Source: Notospermus geniculatus
Lineage: Eukaryota > Nemertea > Pilidiophora > Heteronemertea > Lineidae
DNA: 64,000 nt
NCBI GenBank assembly: GCA_002633025.1
Contig: NMRB01000530.1
Location: forward strand, 137,744-201,743
Direction: 5' to 3'
Position 1 is the first letter of the stretch. Every line of letters starts with the position of its first letter. The position numbers were made by a program, and so were the translations under genes. The notes under the pieces are model-generated. The model was not told where the DNA came from, did not search any database, and saw only the letters and a list, made by a program, of their open reading frames with translations. Below are positions 26,777 through 38,082 of the stretch, in pieces.

Positions 26777-28426
26777 AATTGTATGGCACGCAGAAGCGGA
26801 ATTTATTAAATCCTAAAACTACACATCAACATTTCAAAATGCAGTGACAACTTTTAAAACACCATGACAACATTTTAAAAACAACATGACACAGTTTTAA
26901 AATTATGACAAGATCTACCTGAAATATACATTGCAACATTTAATAAATCATATATCAACATTTACAAAAATACATTGCAACAATCTTAAAATGTATGTCA
27001 ACATTTATTTTAAAAGTATAGTCAACATTTACAAAAATAGTGCCAATGGCACTGTGCCCGCTTGGCTTGAACCATGGTGATGGCCAAGGGAGAAATAACG
27101 CTTTATTTTGTTTGGTTTTGGCGCCCCCAGTGACAAAGTCAAGAATTAGATTTTACCGAACATTCATCCGAGTTGTTACACTACAGCCTAGAGGTAGATA
27201 TGTGCAAGGTTTCAAAGCAATAGGGACAAACCATTACAAAAAGGGCCGATTTCGTAATCTCAGGCGAACTTTTACCTCTGTGAACTTGAAAAATAGGTCA
27301 AATTAAAAACTCGAGTGCAATATCGTATGTATCCTTATTAGATATACACCTGAAAGAAATGTTGACAAAAATCCATCTCTCGGTTAGGGAGAAATAGCAC
27401 TTTCCATCATTTTGGTTTTGGCCCTCTAGTGGCTAAGTAAAGAATCAGATTTTACAGATGTTTTGCCTGTAAGTTGCTTTAACCTAGAGGTACATGTGTA
27501 CAAAGTCTCAACACAACAGTTCAAACCATTATCAAAATATAGCCCTTTGAAATTTTTCACAAAACGCCCCCTGGAGGCCAAAATAGGAATCCAACCTTGT
27601 TCAAAATCGAACTCGACCTAGATCTTAGGCCCATATATACACCCACCAAAGACCAAAAAGATTCGGCAAAAAATAAAGGCGGTAGAGCGCTAACAATCCA
27701 AACGTTTACGTAAGGACGTACGTACATGTACGTACGGATTGACGCACTCAGTGACCCCAACCACAGCTTAAGCCCTGCTGGGCGTTGCGGCCAAGCGGGC
27801 TAAAAATCATTCGACATTTTGAAAACTATCGCAACATCCACGTGACCAAACAAAATGGCTCCACTAACACTATGGTGGGGCTAGCGTAGCGATCGGCGTA
27901 ACCGTGCATGGATGGAACTGCCACTCAACATGCGTACTTCATATTTGATGTCATAAAAATCTACTCCTACTCGGCCCGCGAGTTCCAGTCGAACTCGGGC
28001 AAGATAGCATTGTGTTGGTCACGTGATTTTGTTTGGTCACGTGAATGTTGCGATAGTTTTCAAAATGTTGCAATGATTTTTAAATGTTGACTTATATTTT
28101 TTGGGTCGTATTCATAAAGCTGTTCTATCGTTAGAACCGTCTTAGGCCGATTCCAAGTGCAGTGGTTGACCACGCTTGGAACCGGCCTAAGACGGTTGAT
28201 AGAACCGCTTTATGAATGCGACCCTTTAAGATTGTTGCAATGTATTTTTGCAAATGTTGACATATAATTAATTAAATGTTGCAATGTATATTTCAGATAG
28301 ATCTTGTCAAAATTTTAAAAATGTTGTCATGTTGTTTTAAAAGTTGTCACTACATTTTGAAATGTTGAGGTGTAGGCCTATTTTTGAGGGTTGAATAAAT
28401 TCCGCCTTGGCGTGCCATAGAATTGA
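26777..28426. mobile_element. Foldback element with CAACATTT-rich inverted ends
   Basis: About 240 bp at the left (26777-27020) recurs inverted at the right (about 28215-28426). Outer ends read AATTGTATGGCACG and its near complement. The arms repeat CAACATTT/ATGACAACATTTTAAAA phrases, suggesting protein-binding subterminal repeats. No transposase frame is seen in the centre. A hairpin MITE (28103-28224) is nested in the right arm. Confidence 0.7.
28103..28224. repeat. Hairpin MITE (GGGTCGTATTCATAAAGC ends), copy 1
   Basis: Arms with TTCTATCGTTAGAACCGTCTTAG-type sequence pair along nearly the whole length; same family as 28462-28586. Confidence 0.85.
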
Positions 28427-28461
28427 CTGAAAGAGATCGCAAGGTTAAGCCTAGGTCACAC

Positions 28462-28586
28462 TGGGTCGAATAAAGCGGTTCTATCATTAGAACCGTCTTA
28501 GGCCGGTTGCAAGTGTGCTTCACCAGTAACTTGGAACTGGTCTAAGATGGTTCTAACGATAGAACCGCTTTATGAATACGACCCAG
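28462..28586. repeat. Hairpin MITE (GGGTCG...AATAAAGCGG ends), copy 2
   Basis: Same arms as the copy at 28103-28224, with about 10 percent differences. Confidence 0.85.
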
Positions 28587-29813
28587 CCTCGCTTATGTCG
28601 CCCCAACAGGGCACAAGCCTCCAAAATAACCTGGTGACGTTGCGTCGGTTTGTGACCCTGACGAACAACAGTCAAATCCGCCATTTTGCGTAGGGTTATG
28701 TGATGCGCCGCGCCTCACACCGCCGGTGTCGGGAGCATACTTCCGCGGTAAAAGTAGTTCCCGAAGAAATGACATTTCTGATAAATATTAGTTCTTTTTA
28801 TTGTATTTTATGATGATTTCCGATGAAGTAAATATATTTGAGTCAATTTATTCGCATCTTTGTATATCAGAACGAGAAGACCCATAATAAAATATTTTAT
28901 CGCTTCGGGAATGGCAAACAAATACACAGTGCACGCACTGTATCAGAACAGCGAAATGCATGTCATTGCGCTGTACATTCTGTAGTGTATGGCATGATGG
29001 CGGGGAATCCCCGACGGAAATCCCGATTTGGCCGAGCAAAAACTAGACTGAGCAAAAACGTACAGTAACTCGCAAAATCTTAGTAAAATTCACTTTTGTG
29101 TGTCATATTGTATTAAATTATCCCAAAACTGACATCGTTAGGTTCTTTTACGACACAAAAGTGATGAGCTTTACCGAACTAGATCTTCTAGTGGATGAGT
29201 CAAAGTAGTCCGAAAGTAGATCCAGGTGGTTCGGTCGCCGCATCACTATCCCAGCTATAGGTGGGGGCGCAATAAGATATTCAAGATGGCGGCGGTGATT
29301 TTTCCTCCGGGACTAAATCCCAAACCCAAGTCTCGCAATATCTCGCGGGATTTGGTCCCGGTGTTCCGGTTGATGTCGCCCTACGCTGTGATAGAAACAG
29401 CGTCAACAAGTTGCACCTGATAACTTATGTCGCCACCGAGTAGAAAAATACCGATCGGTCGCAACTACCTGGAACTAGTTTATCGCCGTCTTTTGAACGC
29501 TTATGTCGGCACAGATTTCTTTTGATTTTAAGTGACGTGGTGATTAGGTCACGTGGTTACGTTAGGCCACGTGGAATGTAAAGCGAATTTCATTGGCTGT
29601 CTTCAGGATACAGTTGTCAACTAGTCGCTGAAGTTGAACATGTGCGACTTTCAGGATCTGGATATTTTTAGTTTGCAACTAGTTGGCACTAGTTACTCTC
29701 TGACCCCCGAGAGCTTATGTCACCTGGTAGTTGTGACTAATTAGTTCCAACTACGCGCCGATTATCAGTTGCCAACTAGTTCTGACTGTACGTAAGGGCG
29801 ACATAAGCGAGGC
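28586..29813. mobile_element. Non-autonomous DNA transposon with GCCTCGCTTATGTCGCC ends
   Basis: 17-bp inverted termini at 28586 and 29813. The interior repeats GCTTATGTC and ACTAGTT words, and no transposase is seen. About 1.2 kb. Confidence 0.65.
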
Positions 29814-30113
29814 TTTAGATCACTGAAGTCATTCGATTCTAAAATTAGAACACAGATGACTCGATGGACTCGCCTATTTACAATAGCCATCGCGATGTTT
29901 CAGGTCACGATAAGAATGTGACTATAAGCTAATGGCACCTTTAATCAAATGGAAAATGCATTCAAATGGAAAATGCATTGAAGTTAATGGTACCATTAGC
30001 TTAAAGTCACTTTATGAAACAGGCCCCAGATCATAAAAATACTTCTTGGTGTGTTCAGCTTTATCTTTTATCTGTACTGATCTTTCAACATTCATGAGCC
30101 ACAGTTTCACTTA
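29814..30113. other. Small inverted repeats, no gene
   Basis: Contains a palindrome around 29930-30010 (AAGCTAATGG... CCATTAGCTT with repeated AATGGAAAATGCATT). Nothing coding. Confidence 0.5.
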
Positions 30114-30304
30114 AAGCTGAACTAGATCAACAAAAAGCCCCCATGCGGCGAGCAAGAGAAATGCTAACGCCCTGCAAACGCCTCACACGAAGGCTCAGAA
30201 CATGATAGACCCGATGATGCCAGGAGGGCGCCACCTTATTTGTCTTAGGGCAACAGAGCTGTCAAGAACTCCGGATACCTTCTACACAACTCAAAGAAAA
30301 AAAT

Positions 30305-30378
30305 TCAATTTAGACGGGATTCGAACCGTCCACCTTCTGATTCGTAATCCAATACTTTATCCACTCGGCCAACGAGCC
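30305..30378 (-). tRNA. tRNA-like sequence (SINE head, Arg-ACG-like anticodon loop), not a functional gene
   Basis: On the minus strand TGGCCGAGTGG (A box) and GGTTCGAATCC (B box) are correctly spaced, and a 7-base loop TTACGAA would give anticodon ACG. The anticodon stem has a mismatch and the acceptor stem is poor. Its place in an inverted SINE pair argues for a tRNA-derived SINE head. Confidence 0.5.
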
Positions 30379-30480
30379 AGCTGACAAGAGCATGATTTGT
30401 GCTTGTAATAGACGTAGGCCTTCGATTTGCGTAATAATACTATGAACAAGAGAAAACACACGAAGCCTACCAACAATATC

Positions 30481-30549
30481 GGTGGCCGAATGGTGAAGAC
30501 GGTGGAGCAAAGACAACAGGGCACGGGTTCAATTCCCAGCTGGGTCGAA
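30481..30549 (+). tRNA. tRNA-like sequence (SINE head), degenerate
   Basis: GGTGGCCGAATGG (A box) and GGGTTCAATTCC (B box, one change from consensus) about 40 bases apart. No convincing anticodon stem. Confidence 0.45.
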
Positions 30550-30750
30550 CTTTTTTCCTCTTTCAAAAAAGTGTTCAGCAGGAGCTCACCAGAGGATGTT
30601 GACACCTTGACAGCTCGAAGACAAATAAGGTGGCGCCCTCCTGGCATCGTCGGGTCAATCATGTTCTGAGCCTTCGTGTGAGGTGTTTGCAGGGCGTTAG
30701 CATTTCTCTTGCTCGTCGCATGGGGGCTTTTTGTTGATCTAGTTCAGCTT

Positions 30751-31121
30751 CAACAGCAGATAATTATCACAGAGGTGAGCACAGTGGCCCTGGCAATTTC
30801 ATTAAAGATCTACTTTTACCACGTAACCCCGCGCTGATTGGTCAATTACTGTCACGTGACAGTAAAAATCACATGACGGCATTCCGTGGCACGTCACCGT
30901 GGAAGTATACCGTCCAAAATCCTCCACCGCACAAGAGAAGTTTTTGACTGAGTCAAAATTCTCGAGGACATTTTGCTCAGCTAATTTCTCTCGTGTGCGG
31001 CGGCCTTCACGTCGCGAAATTGTCACTGTGGCTTCACTGATCGGGTCGCCAGAGTTTGTCACGAACATTAGTGGCCGAGGGCTACGAAGTAACCACCCTG
31101 TATCAAACTAGAAACTAGTAA
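30751..31121. other. No gene recognised
   Basis: Contains CACGTGAC words and an inverted pair around 30870 and 31000 (TCGCGA, CCGCACACGAG). Nothing coding is supported. Confidence 0.4.
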
Positions 31122-31362
31122 AGTCCGTTCCAGATACCTAAGGCAAATGGTACTAGGTTGAACTCTGCAATGTTACACGACCCTGTTGACTATTTTGACG
31201 AGCTATTGCACAATACTTTAACAGGCGAGTCAAATGGTATAGAGAATAATGCATGTCACCTTGCCTTATTGGCTGTGTTTGTGGTCAAGCTGTTAGTAAT
31301 AGACTGACCACAACTGACAAGGTTAGCCAAGTGCGATTTGCCTTAGGTATCTGGAATGGACT
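31122..31362. repeat. Hairpin element with AGTCCGTTCCAGATACC ends
   Basis: The first and last about 27 bases are inverted copies (AGATACCTAAGGCAAAT core). It sits directly upstream of the PAN-like exon and supplies the false start ATG at 31356. Confidence 0.8.
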
Positions 31363-31364
31363 AT

Positions 31365-31646
31365 ACGACAAACTACGTGTCGATTGTGGAAATGAAAGTC
31401 ATTAAAAACAAATATTTACCAATATATCACGACAGGTTGGAGTACTCGGTCATCTTCTTTAGGGCATGTGGAGGAAAGTCACTTATTTCATGCTCGGCTT
31501 TGTGTCTTAAGATCATGAAATGTACGACGTTCACAACAATTCCGAAACATGGCAGTCTTGTCTGTCAGATGAGCGACAAGCGGGCGACATGCATGGAGAG
31601 GCACGAAGCTGTAGAGTATCCCCGAGATAAAATGTTTCAGAGTTAG
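31365..31646 (+). pseudogene. PAN/apple-like exon, gene A (premature stop at the splice edge)
   Basis: The frame reads YVSIVEMKVIKNK, then GGKSLISCSALC, MKCTTFTTIPKHG, VCQMSDKRATCMERHEAVEYP and MFQ. It aligns along its length with the exon at 41531-41794. A splice donor GTATAG follows at 31647 in both copies, but here the last codon before the donor is TAG where copy B has AAG, so the exon is interrupted. The matching downstream exon is at 33600-34847. Secreted lectin-like or adhesive function is inferred from the PAN-like cysteine pattern only. Confidence 0.5.
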
Positions 31647-31925
31647 GTATAGGCCTACGTCATGTAGTCTCGCAAAACCAGCCCCTCGTTCATACTCCGA
31701 GGTCGTCGGAACGAGGGTCTGGCAAAGAACACAATTCGCATTGTAATTGGGTCAGTGACCTTATTCCGATGATTCAAAATAAGGTCACGGGCGCACACCT
31801 AACGCGATTTGTTGACGCATGCGGCAAATGCTTTGTTATTTTCCGCCGCACTGCACGCAAGCAATGGGTTTGACGCATGCGTCGCCCTATCGCATGCGAA
31901 TCGCGTCAGGTGTGCCTCTACCCTT

Positions 31926-32293
31926 AAAGGGCTCCGCACACTAGCGACTAAATTGAGGCGACCAGCGACGCGACTGTCGACTACGACATCGCAGGCGATA
32001 ATCGCCTGTGAGGTCACTAAGCTATGTCGCACACGACAATTTCCTTGGACGATCCGCAAACGGGCGACTATTTTGCTGGAGACGGTCGCGGTAGCAGTGG
32101 ACTGTGCCAAGTGACCAGACGTTCACCATGTTGAACTTTCGGTTGCTTGGTTGCCGGGACTTATTACCAGGCGACCAAATTGTGTAATTCAGTCGCACAA
32201 CAATCTACCGCAAAGAGGAGACAAAAAAGTAAAAATGTTTAGTCGCTGGCCTGGTTGCAAGGCCGATCGCCAAGAAAATGTGTGCGGAGCCCT
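31926..32293. repeat. MITE with AAGGGCTCCGCACACT ends, copy 1
   Basis: Terminal inverted repeats AAGGGCTCCGCACAC...GTGTGCGGAGCCCT. Interior rich in GGCGAC/GTCGC words. Abuts copy 2 with about 1 base between. Confidence 0.8.
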
Positions 32294-32294
32294 G

Positions 32295-32541
32295 AAGGGC
32301 TCCGCACACTGGCGACTAAAATGGGGGCGACTACCGATGCGACTACTACGTCGCCTGCCATAATTACCTTTGCGGTCGATCAATGATGTCATCCACGACA
32401 TCACTGATCTTCCAAAGAAGCATTTGTCGCAAACAAGTCAACAAAAACTAAAAAAACTGAAAAATGTTCAGTCGCTTCTGTGGTCGCAAGGCCGGTCGCC
32501 TACAAAATCGCTCGAAAAAATCGCTAGTGTGCGGAGCCCTT
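32295..32541. repeat. MITE with AAGGGCTCCGCACACT ends, copy 2
   Basis: Same termini and interior as copy 1, about 120 bp shorter. Two directly adjacent copies in the same orientation. Confidence 0.8.
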
Positions 32542-32753
32542 TAAGGCCGCCGTACACGATACATTAATGGGGAGGTTTCATCTACGGCGATAATGGTTAA
32601 CGTTTGCGTTCATCGTTTGATTTCGAAACCTCCCTATTCTTTCCCTACGACGTACGATTTCTCATCCAATTTTATTGGAAGGAAAATTTCGCATCCCGCC
32701 GTAGATGATCCCATTTATTTCCTAGGAAGTATTACGTTGCAGCGTAAATATTA

Positions 32754-32909
32754 TTAGTGAGTTTAAGAAACCATACGTTAACGCTAACGCTAACGTTATT
32801 GACATCATTTTGACGTCACATCGAATGAATCTGTTGTATTTCTTCAAGAGTGACGTCATTTTGACGTAATTAGCGTTAGCGTTAACGTATGGTTTCTTAA
32901 ACTCACTAA
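32754..32909. repeat. MITE hairpin, AGTGAGTTTAAGAAAC family
   Basis: Inverted ends AGTGAGTTTAAGAAACCATACG and complement, with GTTAACGCTAACG words inside the arms. Relatives at 33012, 50408 and 58850. Confidence 0.8.
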
Positions 32910-33011
32910 TGTGTGTGACCAAAAATATGACCCCGTCACGGGGCCATATTTTTTGTAGGCTTGACCTATTACGTGCGGACAAAGGGGCACAATGCGTCAG
33001 TTGTACAATAA

Positions 33012-33137
33012 TAGAGAGTTTAAGAGATAGTCCCGCTAACTGCAACACTAACGTTAACGCTATTTACATTGAAAATGTACGGTAGAAATAGTGTTAGCGT
33101 TAGTGTTACCGTTAACGGAGCGATTTCTTCAACTCTC
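33012..33137. repeat. MITE hairpin, AGAGAGTTTAAGAGAT variant
   Basis: Arms with AACACTAACGTTAACG and the inverse; weaker pairing than the neighbouring copy. Confidence 0.6.
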
Positions 33138-33599
33138 GAATATGCTACCACTGCGTACACGATAGGAATTATTTTCAATAGCATTTTATTGTACAAGAAA
33201 AAAAGGACAGAACCTATTTGTCATCCCGGTTTGTCATCCTCCCACAGCAGAGGTTTTTACCTCGCTCCTCTTCATCCGCTCACACAAACCCCTGCTGAAA
33301 TACAACAGTGAGTGAATGTGATGTGGCTGTTCCATACTCCAGTTGCACTCCCTGTATTTTAAGGATAACTTGGAGAAGTAAAGTTTCGTGGTTTTACCCA
33401 GTTTGGGTTTAAAGTTTTGTGCTTTACAAATCACTTACATCTTTCCAAAATTGACTGAATTTTATCCCACAGGTTCTTTCTGTCTGTGTATAGGAAAGAT
33501 TCTTATTATTTTTTATTTTTATTATGAGTCACAATTATTTAATATTGACACCCTGAAAATGCTTCATTCTGATTGGGCAATGATTTTCTGACCGCCTCT

Positions 33600-34847
33600 G
33601 CTTGCCCGGGAGGCCCAATTTCAGCAGGGCTTTGTGTGGAGTGTATACGAGGAACGAGACCAAAGCCCTGGTGTGGGAGGATGCTATTTGTGGATTTTTT
33701 CATATCCGACAAATATGGGACAATGTTTCCCGTCACACACGGTAAAACTGATTCCTACAAAATATTTCGTAGGGAAAACATGTATCGTGTACGGCGGCCT
33801 TTACTCGAAGGGTGGTGTGCGATGTAACGCAGTGGTGGGCAGATCGCCCTTCGATTATCGGGAATGCGGTATCCTGGCTTTTCTCTCTCCAAGGAGCCAC
33901 CGATGATTAAATATAAACTTGGAAAGGTAATCCCATTCCGGCCACCAATGAAGACAGCCAAGAAAGGAGTTTGGTTTCTACACAAAACTTCAGGGGAAAT
34001 AATTCAGATGCAAGGGGGAGAGGAAGAACCCCTTTTTGTTGTTGTGTATGGTAATAAAAGGGGCTACTTTGGAATTGAGTACAAAAGTTCTTTCTACGAA
34101 CACGTCATTTCGATTGTAAGGTTTATTTACATGGGCTACTTAGTGTTTATCCGACGGAAAAGGACATGTGTGCTTTATAACGTCAAAAGGGCGACATTTG
34201 AAGGCGGGCTTGTCATACCCAGCATAGATAAATGCAAGTGTGGATGGAGGGACTATAGATTGGAAATAGGGTATGAGGGGAAGGTCGTCGTGTTTTGCCA
34301 TCGGAATCCCGTCGATGCCACCATTTATGATATAAATTTGTCAAACGAAACTGGTCGAGTTAACATTGTCCTTACAAATGGAACCGTCTTTCCTTTGACG
34401 AGCTCGCCACATGTTGTCGACAGGGATGTTTACCATCTTCGTCCAAGATCTGTAGGCCTACACGTCGTTGGGTATCTCCTGAGAGATAAGTACCGGGTAA
34501 AGGAATACCGGCCAAGACAAATGGGTTTCCTCCGGAAACACTGTCGTCGTCATCCTACCATACTAGATTTTAGTAGATCTTCGAATATGTTGTTCCTCAT
34601 TTGTTTTCCGATGCCGAATGCGATCGGATTTGAAAGGACTATTTTTGATCCTAAGGAGTGTCACGGAACGTTTGAAGAGAAAATCGCCATCTTTCATCCC
34701 TTGATCAACGATTGGTCGGTGACTCATTACCAGTTCAGCCACATTGATGACGCATTTTTACACTTCAAACGGCCTCCAGGGATGGCACCAGGCATGCGGG
34801 AACATTTCGTTTCTGCAGAAATTTACCATCTTAAGGTAGAAGACTAG
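33600..34847 (+). pseudogene. Conserved exon of unrecognised secreted-type protein, gene A
   Basis: The longest frame (33864-34847, 327 residues) includes IKYKLGKVIPFRPPMKTAKKG, GYFGIEYKSSFYEHV, GYLVFIRRKRTCVLYNV, DATIYDINLSNETGRVNIVL, YRVKEYRPRQM and GTFEEKIAIFHPLINDWS, ending HLKVED. It matches the region 42869-43878 at about 70 percent, so it is under or was under protein-level constraint. Upstream coding-like pieces in two other frames (33600-33790 and 33730-33900) imply frameshifts. I do not recognise the family; a beta-propeller such as olfactomedin is conceivable from WRDY..EIGYEGK spacing but unproven. It pairs with the PAN-like exon at 31365. Confidence 0.5.
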
Positions 34848-35691
34848 AATTGCTAATACCGAGTTTACATAGAGCCACACGAAACACGATCACTCTGCGC
34901 GGTACTTGACATACGCGTATGTTGATGAACTGACAATGGATTTTCCAGTCTGCCGTTTACATTGGTCTATACGCATATTAGGGAATTTAGCAAGTCTCCG
35001 TATAGTTGATCCCTATCACGTATGACGTATGACTTTAGTAGAAAATGCATTAGCTCGATACGTCATACGTGACACGGATCGACGATACGGAGCCTTGCTG
35101 AAAGTCCCTTCCTCCATTTACTTACCGCTGCACATGTTCGTTGCCCAAGACCAAACGTTGTGTTTCAGGTTTGTCTGCTGACAGAGTTCAGGGTAATGCT
35201 AAGAATCAATCCCAGCAGGCGTTGCAAAGATCAGTTTAGTTAGGTCCTTTCCGCTGTGTAATTAAGAAATCGGACGGATCTGACCACAGTGTCTGCATAG
35301 CATGTTGGCTAATGTCCGACGTTTCATCTCGTCGTCATCTTGCTCTGACAAGCGTTCCTATCGTAGGGAGAGTAGTTCAAACGGCGAAGTGGCTAGGCCT
35401 TGATATGTCAAGATGCCAATCTCAGTCACAGAGTCACACAAATAAATCGTATGGCATGAAACTGTAGGCCTACTTTGGAAACGATGCGTTTCGAAGTTCC
35501 GATGGTTGTAGCTAGGCGGCGTAGCGACATCTCGCCGCTCTGACGGGCCCGTCGCAGCGCAAATCGCTGAAATGGAAAAACAGAAAACTCAGTCGCATAC
35601 TTTCTGAAAATGCTCGAGGAATTCGGTTTGTGTTTGAAATAAAAGCGCATGTCGGGGTGCATCCATTGGTCAGGGTGGAACTCCCCCCCCA
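34848..35691. other. Inverted repeats, no gene
   Basis: A foldback lies at about 34975-35110 (AAATTCCC...CGTATGACGTATGAC and inverse). The rest has no recognisable content. Ends in a C-homopolymer before an N run. Confidence 0.45.
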
Positions 35692-35714
35692 NNNNNNNNN
35701 NNNNNNNNNNNNNN
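35692..35714. other. Assembly gap (23 N)
   Basis: Run of N after a run of C. Confidence 1.
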
Positions 35715-35839
35715 ATGAAACCAAACCAAGCAAAATCCAACTCATTCGATTCCCACATTTAAGCCTGCCACACACTGTAGCTATCTGCTGAGCAAAAAGT
35801 CATTCGAGACCGTTTCACAACTGTTAGAAACAATAGACA

Positions 35840-36000
35840 GTTTGCGAAATTAGCGGCCGCCATTTTTTGGAAATTTAGCCGAATTTTCGAACTTTTTCAA
35901 ATATATTTCGAATATATTTTATTAACTGCATGCTTGCTAAAATATCTTTATGCAATTCTAGTGGCTTATTGTATGACCTTTCTTTTTTGAACACCTCTGG
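35840..36000. repeat. Left half of an ACAGTTTGCG...GCGGCCGCC element
   Basis: Closely similar to 54239-54400 (AGCGGCCGCCATTTTTT, ATATTTCGAATATATTTTATT). The right inverted end present in the other copy is missing here. Confidence 0.7.
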
Positions 36001-36291
36001 TCGCAGGAAGTTCTAACTCATTCCCAAGTTGAAATTTTTTGGTTGCTTCGGCGTTGATATACTATTTTTAGACCGGAAATCCCTGTTTGCTTGAAGATGC
36101 CGATAGAGGAAGCGGTGGTATGAATTCCCGTTCTAACAGTCGTGGTTTGCTCAGCAGATAGCTCGCGTGTACGCGTATTTTTCGGTGAGTTTTCTGCCTC
36201 GCGAGGCAAAAAAACTCACCATACGCGCACATCTACCGTACCCAAAAGTTTTCATCCTGTACAGAAAAATTCGATATGCCGGAATATATAG
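36001..36291. other. Short palindromes, no gene
   Basis: Contains GTGAGTTTTCTGCCTCGCG with its inverse at about 36190-36220. Nothing coding. Confidence 0.4.
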
Positions 36292-36750
36292 AGGCCCCTT
36301 TCGAAAGTCGGCCATTTCGGCGCCGAGGGTCAAAACAAATGGGAAAATGCATTACATTTTGCCAGAATGTGCAGAAATAACTTCTGAAACGCTTGAAATG
36401 TGGCAGACATGTTATGAGGGCCAACTCATTGAGAAACGTGTGAAAAAAATTGTGTGTCATCGATCGATTTTTGAAGATTTTTGCATTTTTCTTCAACTGA
36501 ACAATAGAAGGTTTAAAGTGTCTCTTAATCCACCTATTGTTCAGGTGTAGAAAATCACCAATTTCTCGAAAAATTTATCGATGACACCCAATTTTTTTCT
36601 CACAGTTCTCAATGGTTTGGCCATCACCATATTTCTGCCAAATTTCAAGCGTTTCTGACAGTTACTTCTGCAATTTCAGGCAAAACTTAATGCATTTTCC
36701 CATTTGTTTTGTCCCTCGGCGCCGAAATTGCCAACTTTAGAAAGGGGCCT
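36292..36750. repeat. Foldback with GGCCCCTTTCGAAAG ends
   Basis: Arms about 150 bp (CGGCGCCGAGGG, AAATGGGAAAATGCATT, GAAACGCTTGAAAT) recur inverted at 36600-36750. Confidence 0.75.
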
Positions 36751-36932
36751 GTATCAGGGTACTTACACACATGCACATACACACTGTCTGTCCTTTTTCT
36801 TGTTGAAAACATCCAGTCAGAGTTCATTATCTCGGAACGAGCAAAACACCACCGTCCCTCACGACTCGACGACTGAATATCACCGGCGACACGTCCGCCA
36901 GACGGGAGTTACGTAATACCAACAACGGTCAT

Positions 36933-37107
36933 TAATGCCCGCTGTACACGGTAGGATTTTTTGGTACTAAAAATTATAAATGAGGCTCATGAAGGGTGAT
37001 TTCGGTCACAGGCTACCGATTGCCTTGCTGAAAGGCATTGTGAACCCCCATTTAAGCCCCATTTATAATTTTTAGTACAAAAAAATCCTATGTGTACAGC
37101 GGGCATT
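36933..37107. repeat. MITE hairpin, AATGCCCGCTGTACAC ends
   Basis: Outer arms of about 50 bp pair (AATGCCCGCTGTACACGGTAG..., TAAAAATTATAAATG). Related ends at 37254-37408. Confidence 0.85.
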
Positions 37108-37253
37108 AAGCGGTTCTTCCACGTCACAATATCATTCCACAATTGTGGCCCAATGATCCCCATATTGTGCAATAATATTGCACGTGGATACAGGCCGCTT
37201 TATTCATGGGATAGGCATGATTGGGGCCTACCGAAAGCAGTCTTTTGTAGCCT

Positions 37254-37408
37254 TATGCCCGCTGTGCACGATCAAATTTTTCATCCAATTTGTTGGAAAT
37301 TCAGATTCCGGGTCTGCTGGCGCTTCTGTGTATAAACCCGCATGCAGGCCTTTACTGAACATATTCAGAAAATTGGATGAAAAATTTGATCGTGCACAGC
37401 GGGCATTA
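37254..37408. repeat. MITE hairpin, TATGCCCGCTGTGCACG ends
   Basis: Arms CCGCTGTGCACGATCAAATT and inverse. Shares the TGCCCGCTGT terminus with the copy at 36933 but not the interior. Confidence 0.85.
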
Positions 37409-37840
37409 CACCCTGCTCAGCTTCTGCTCCTTCACACCATTAGCGTATTGTGCACTGCGTTTGGTAATCGAGGCACCGGTAATCCATAATTGGAGCTTTA
37501 GGGCCAATTCATACAGGCTCGCGGACCGTCAAGCGCATGAAAGTGATCGCAGGTTTCCAAGGCGTGAATGTGCACTCACATTGAAATTGTTCATGGTCGG
37601 CGTAAATTCCGGACGGAGTATGAACCAGCCCTTAAAGCTGAACTTAATAGATATAAACCACAAGCGATAGAGGTAGAAATTACGAACAGCGTCAGCCACA
37701 AGGCACTTCCAAACTACCTCTGAAAACGATACACCCTCTGGGACGGTCACAGTTGGTTTCACTTGCCACCACGCTCTTGAACAGTAGGCCTAAAGATCTC
37801 AGCACAGCTGCCAAATGAGAAAAACGAAAAATAATCTGTG

Positions 37841-37911
37841 ATGGCACCGAGATTCGAACCCACAAGCCTCAGATCGATTCGCCGACCTCTTTCTCCTCGC
37901 GCCACGAAGAC
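37841..37911 (-). tRNA. tRNA-like sequence (SINE head)
   Basis: Minus strand has TCTTCGTGGCGCGAGGAG (A-box region) and GGGTTCGAATCTC (B box). Anticodon arm degenerate. Part of the inverted SINE pair. Confidence 0.5.
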
Positions 37912-38012
37912 TGCTTGCATGCAACTACGCCGATCTACAATAAAGGGGCTGTGGTTTTGAAGATCTTCGTGAGGAAATAAAGAGATCGGAATTGTCGTCA
38001 TGTAAGCAAGCA

Positions 38013-38082
38013 GTCTTCGTGGCGCGTAGAGAAAGAGGTTGGCGAATCGATCAGAGGGTTGTGGGTTCGAATCTCGGTGCCG
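38013..38082 (+). tRNA. tRNA-like sequence (SINE head)
   Basis: Plus-strand counterpart of 37841-37911 with GTGGCGCGTAGAG and GGGTTCGAATCTC. Confidence 0.5.

Larger units (their letters stand above)
30114..30750. mobile_element. Head-to-head pair of tRNA-derived SINEs (foldback), locus 1
   Basis: Outer ends AAGCTGAACTAGATCAAC and its complement bound 637 bp. About 150-bp arms (GAGGCTCAGAACATG-type, GGAGGGCGCCACC) are inverted. A tRNA-like head lies at the inner side of each arm (30305-30378 minus, 30481-30549 plus), heads facing each other. Both tails end in TTCAGCTT like the locus at 37631-38286. Confidence 0.7.

Noticed and set aside
30305-30378. Functional tRNA-Arg gene
   Set aside because: Anticodon stem mismatch, poor acceptor stem and location in an inverted SINE pair point to a SINE head.
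33573-33827. Separate small gene upstream of the long exon
   Set aside because: Best explained as frameshifted upstream part of the same exon, since the coding character moves from frame to frame toward 33864.
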